Source: Synechococcales cyanobacterium 340R_concoct_173_sub (GTDB taxonomy: Bacteria > Cyanobacteriota > Cyanobacteriia > Leptolyngbyales > Leptolyngbyaceae). Taken from it: DNA of 7,660 nucleotides. The stretch is from assembly GCA_025354065.1 (NCBI GenBank), contig JANXNM010000213.1:1-7660 (forward strand), written 5' to 3'. This document shows positions 5,345 to 7,660 of this stretch, one piece after another; within the stretch, counting starts at the first letter, position 1, and every line of letters starts with the position of its first letter. The position numbers and the translations under genes were made by a program. Below the pieces are notes generated by a model. That model saw nothing but the letters and a program-made list of their open reading frames with translations, was not told the origin of the DNA and searched no databases.

Positions 5345-6667
5345 ATGAATGATGTAATTTTCCATGGTTTTAACTGGAAGTATCAAGATCTAATTCGCGA
5401 GGTCAAACAAATCAGTGATTTAGGCTATGGTGCAATCTTAATTCCGCCATTGCTATACTCAGATACTAATGGCGATCAATGGTGGCAACGGTATCAACCT
5501 AAAGATTATCGAGTGCTGTTGTCGTACTTAGGTGGAAAAAAGGATCTCCAACAATTGATCGATCTCTGTCATCAAATGACTCCACCCCTCAAGGTCTATG
5601 CCGATCTAGTCCTTAACCATATGGCGAATGAAAATCGAGAAGATCATTATAATTTTCCAGGTAAAGCGGAACTTGAGAACTACAAAAATAACCCTGAATT
5701 ATTTGAAGAAAATCGCTTATATGGCGATCTGAGCGAGGGATTGTTCTCAATTGATGACTTTAACCGATATGGAGATATTATCGATTGGTCGAGTCGCAAT
5801 GAGGTGCAGTATCAAGATCTCTCAGGATTGCCAGATTTAAAAGACACGCCCTGGGTGCTATCACAACAGCAGAAAATGTTTAATGCTTTGATGGCGATGG
5901 GGTTTGATGGATTTCGGATCGATGCGATCAAACATGTTACCGAGCGTATGATCGATAATCTTGCTGATAGTACAGAGATCTCTAATAAGTTTCTGTTTGG
6001 CGAAGTTTTGACAGGTAGCGATCGAGATGAAGACATTTTCTTAGCGCCCTTTCTCAGAGAAACCTGGATTTCTGCCTATGATTTTCCACTCTTTACAACC
6101 ATTCGGAATGCATTCAATTTTAGGGGTTCCTTAAAGAATCTATCTCGGCCTGAAAACGATAATAATGCCTTGCCTTGGAATCGATCTGTTACCTTCGTTG
6201 TCAATCACGATATTCCTTACAATGAGGGCTTCCGTAATTGGTTACTCGATCGCCAAAGTGAACATTTAGCCTATGCCTATATCTTAGGAAAAGATGGCGG
6301 TGTTCCATTGGTTTTCTGTGATAATAATGAATCTGTAGGTCAGCATCCCGAAGATAAAGGACGATGGGCGAACATTCTCGATCGTTCAGATCTTAAAGCT
6401 ATGATTCGGTTTCATAATGCTGTTCATGGACAACCCATGGCGATATTGTATGAAAGTGATATAGTCTTAGTCTTCCGTCGTGGTAATTTGGGAATTGTCG
6501 CCATTAATAAGAGTACAAGTGAACAATGGGTTGACTTTACAACTTGGGGCTTGATCAATCCAGGGAACTATCGCGATGTCATTCATAAGTATCCAATGAA
6601 GCTATCGGGCGATCGGTTTAGCCTTTATATTCCACCTAGAACGGCTCAAATGTGGTTAGCTGAATAG
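5345..6667 (+). CDS. GH13 alpha-amylase-family glycoside hydrolase, cytoplasmic
   Basis: This encodes 440 residues with all four GH13 signature regions: region I DLVLNH (87-92), region II GFRIDAIKH with nucleophile D193, region III FLFGEV with acid/base E220, and region IV VVNHD with D289. These form the active site of a TIM barrel that cleaves alpha-1,4 glucans with retention of configuration. The insertion between regions I and II (about 93-175) is domain B, and residues from about 365 (AILYESDIVLVFRRG onward) look like a small C-terminal beta domain. The compact layout and the opening VIFHGFNWKY resemble short alpha-amylases. No signal peptide is present, so it probably acts on internal glycogen or maltodextrin. 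No Shine-Dalgarno is seen before the ATG at 5345, which lies directly before the conserved N-terminus and is the only sensible start. It is divergent from the creatininase operon and convergent with purE. Exact product specificity cannot be read from the sequence. Confidence 0.92.
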   Translation: MNDVIFHGFNWKYQDLIREVKQISDLGYGAILIPPLLYSDTNGDQWWQRYQPKDYRVLLSYLGGKKDLQQLIDLCHQMTPPLKVYADLVLNHMANENREDHYNFPGKAELENYKNNPELFEENRLYGDLSEGLFSIDDFNRYGDIIDWSSRNEVQYQDLSGLPDLKDTPWVLSQQQKMFNALMAMGFDGFRIDAIKHVTERMIDNLADSTEISNKFLFGEVLTGSDRDEDIFLAPFLRETWISAYDFPLFTTIRNAFNFRGSLKNLSRPENDNNALPWNRSVTFVVNHDIPYNEGFRNWLLDRQSEHLAYAYILGKDGGVPLVFCDNNESVGQHPEDKGRWANILDRSDLKAMIRFHNAVHGQPMAILYESDIVLVFRRGNLGIVAINKSTSEQWVDFTTWGLINPGNYRDVIHKYPMKLSGDRFSLYIPPRTAQMWLAE

Positions 6668-6683
6668 CAAATTTTAAAATCGG

Positions 6684-6698
6684 AGCAATTGGATTGCT
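6684..6698. terminator. Weak stem-loop between convergent GH13 gene and purE
   Basis: AGCAAT (6684-6689) and ATTGCT (6693-6698) form a 6-bp stem with a 3-nt loop TGG, 17 nt after the GH13 stop codon. It is AT-rich and has no U-tract, so it is at best a weak bidirectional terminator. Nothing stronger lies in the 72-bp gap. Confidence 0.2.
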
Positions 6699-6739
6699 AT
6701 TACGCCAAACTATTGCTTCGAGCTAATACACTAGCAACC

Positions 6740-7258
6740 TTACATCTGCTTCAAATATGCTTCATATCCCAAAGAATTCAATTTTTCTTGTTTCTCCATC
6801 ACCATCGATCGCAGAGACTCTTGATAGGCCAACACCTGATCTAATAGCGCTGCATTATGATTGGCTAGCATTCTAATCGCTAACAATCCAGCATTTTTCG
6901 CATTGCCGATCGCCACTGTTGCCACCGGAATTCCCCCCGGCATTTGCACAATTGAATACAATGAATCCACACCACTCAGCGCCTTAGTTTGGACCGGAAC
7001 CCCCACAACAGGCAAGGGCGTAAGTGATGCAACCATTCCGGGTAAATGCGCTGCACCCCCTGCTCCCGCAATAATTACTTTCAATCCGCGCACATGAGCT
7101 GTTTTTGCATACTCCACCATCCGATCGGGCGTGCGATGGGCTGACACAATCTCGACTTCACACTCAATCCCAAACTCCGCACAAACCACGATCGCCTCTC
7201 GCATCGTCGGCAAATCCGAATCGCTGCCCATAATAATGCCGATGAGTGGAGTGTTCAT
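6740..7258 (-). CDS. purE: N5-carboxyaminoimidazole ribonucleotide mutase (class I PurE)
   Basis: This encodes 172 residues, the usual length for bacterial class I PurE, which converts N5-CAIR to CAIR in de novo purine synthesis in the cytoplasm. Family motifs are complete: phosphate-binding GSDSDLP (11-17), SAHRTP with catalytic H41 (39-44), the glycine-rich loop [11 protein letters not shown] (65-75), and [24 protein letters not shown] (95-118). A long C-terminal helix ends in EAYLKQM. The start at 7258 is supported by AAAGGA eight bases upstream and by the position of the first beta strand. The gene converges with the GH13 gene and is divergent from the nagA-like gene across 104 bp. No other purine gene lies in the window. 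Confidence 0.97.
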   Translation of the reverse strand: MNTPLIGIIMGSDSDLPTMREAIVVCAEFGIECEVEIVSAHRTPDRMVEYAKTAHVRGLKVIIAGAGGAAHLPGMVASLTPLPVVGVPVQTKALSGVDSLYSIVQMPGGIPVATVAIGNAKNAGLLAIRMLANHNAALLDQVLAYQESLRSMVMEKQEKLNSLGYEAYLKQM

Positions 7259-7362
7259 GGGATTCGTCCTTTGTGATTAGAGAAATACAACAGCTACCAC
7301 CTTAAAATGGAACCTGATGCTAAATCAATCTTTCACAATATTAAATTGCCATTAAATGACCT
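7259..7362. other. Divergent intergenic region, purE and nagA-like gene
   Basis: These 104 bases must hold the 5' signals of both flanking genes. I can support only the purE ribosome-binding site (AAAGGA, minus strand). The region is AT-rich on the nagA side, but I find no -35/-10 pair of acceptable quality for either direction, nor a recognisable operator or riboswitch. Confidence 0.5.
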
Positions 7363-7660
7363 ATGCCTCGCTACCGTTTAACAAATGCCCGATTACCATG
7401 CTATAAATCCCAAAATGATCAATCCCCACAGGATCTTTGGATTGAAGACGGAAAGATTGTTGCGATCGTCCCAAGTATTCAAGAATTCATTGATCCACCG
7501 CCCATAAAACTTGATTTAGACGGTGACTGGCTTTCCCTCGGCGGTATGGATTTACAAATTAATGGGGCATTAGGACTCGCATTTCCAGACGTGACGATCG
7601 ACTCTGGCGAAAAAATTATAGAAATCAATCAGTTTCTCTGGACTCAAGGGATCGATGCCT
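7363..7660 (+). CDS. nagA: N-acetylglucosamine-6-phosphate deacetylase-like protein, N-terminal part
   Basis: The frame opens with ATG at 7363 and runs 99 codons to the window edge without a stop. Residues 1-60 form the small N-terminal beta sandwich typical of the amidohydrolase superfamily (RYRLTNARLP, LWIEDGKIVAIVP). Residues 59-72 (LGGMDLQINGALGL) correspond to the start of the barrel, matching the PGFIDxQxNG segment of NagA rather than the HxH of other amidohydrolases. NagA removes the acetyl group from GlcNAc-6-phosphate in the cytoplasm, in cell-wall amino-sugar recycling. The metal-binding Glu and His residues lie beyond the window, so activity cannot be judged. An upstream ATG at 7356 is in another frame and soon meets a stop. 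No clear ribosome-binding site is seen. Confidence 0.85.
   Translation, partial: MPRYRLTNARLPCYKSQNDQSPQDLWIEDGKIVAIVPSIQEFIDPPPIKLDLDGDWLSLGGMDLQINGALGLAFPDVTIDSGEKIIEINQFLWTQGIDA

Noticed and set aside
5812..7097. Frames antisense to the GH13 gene (5812-6036) and purE (6861-7097)
   Set aside because: They mirror strongly conserved enzyme genes and show no features of their own.
7356..7406. Upstream ATG as the start of the nagA-like gene
   Set aside because: It is in another frame and reaches a TAA after 16 codons; the ATG at 7363 opens the family-matching frame.
1..7660. CRISPR array, tRNA/rRNA genes, insertion sequences, defence systems
   Set aside because: No regularly spaced repeats, no RNA-gene-like conserved sequence, and no transposase, nuclease or helicase coding was found on either strand.

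Overview
The window reads as chromosomal DNA of a cyanobacterium. The evidence is at least six copies of the octamer GCGATCGC (HIP1), very frequent CGATCG cores, a phylloquinone-pathway enzyme whose motifs have the cyanobacterial wording, and a large membrane-anchored repeat protein of a type known to me only from cyanobacteria. The genus cannot be fixed from this sequence alone.

Layout, left to right. Bases 1-1538 (minus) hold the N-terminal 512 codons of a single-pass membrane protein with TPR-like helical repeats; its 3' end lies outside the window. Bases 1539-1830 are non-coding, with a perfect 12-bp inverted repeat and a possible promoter. Bases 1831-2163 (minus) encode a 110-residue ribbon-helix-helix protein with its own promoter and a tandem-repeat operator candidate. 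Bases 2239-4344 (minus) encode a 701-residue protein in which o-succinylbenzoate synthase (MenC) is fused to o-succinylbenzoate-CoA ligase (MenE), two consecutive steps of phylloquinone synthesis. Fifteen bases upstream on the same strand, 4360-5175 encodes a creatininase-family metal amidohydrolase. A divergent promoter region (5176-5344) separates it from a cytoplasmic GH13 alpha-amylase-like enzyme on the plus strand (5345-6667). This converges on purE (6740-7258, minus), and purE is divergent from the start of a nagA-like deacetylase gene (7363 to the window end, plus).

How the genes relate. The creatininase-family gene and the menC-menE fusion probably share a transcript, and the fusion would channel SHCHC to OSB to OSB-CoA for the phylloquinone of photosystem I. 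The other genes (glycan breakdown, purine synthesis, amino-sugar deacetylation, a membrane repeat protein) look like ordinary housekeeping neighbours with no shared pathway.

The most unusual feature is the menC-menE fusion. The reading frame carries two diverged copies of a palindromic, GATC-flanked cyanobacterial-type repeat, one in each enzyme half, both translated in the same frame into related peptides. The MenE half also appears to lack its usual N-terminal segment. The second most interesting feature is the small regulator gene with abutting direct repeats over its own -10 box. I see no CRISPR array, RNA gene, insertion sequence or defence system.
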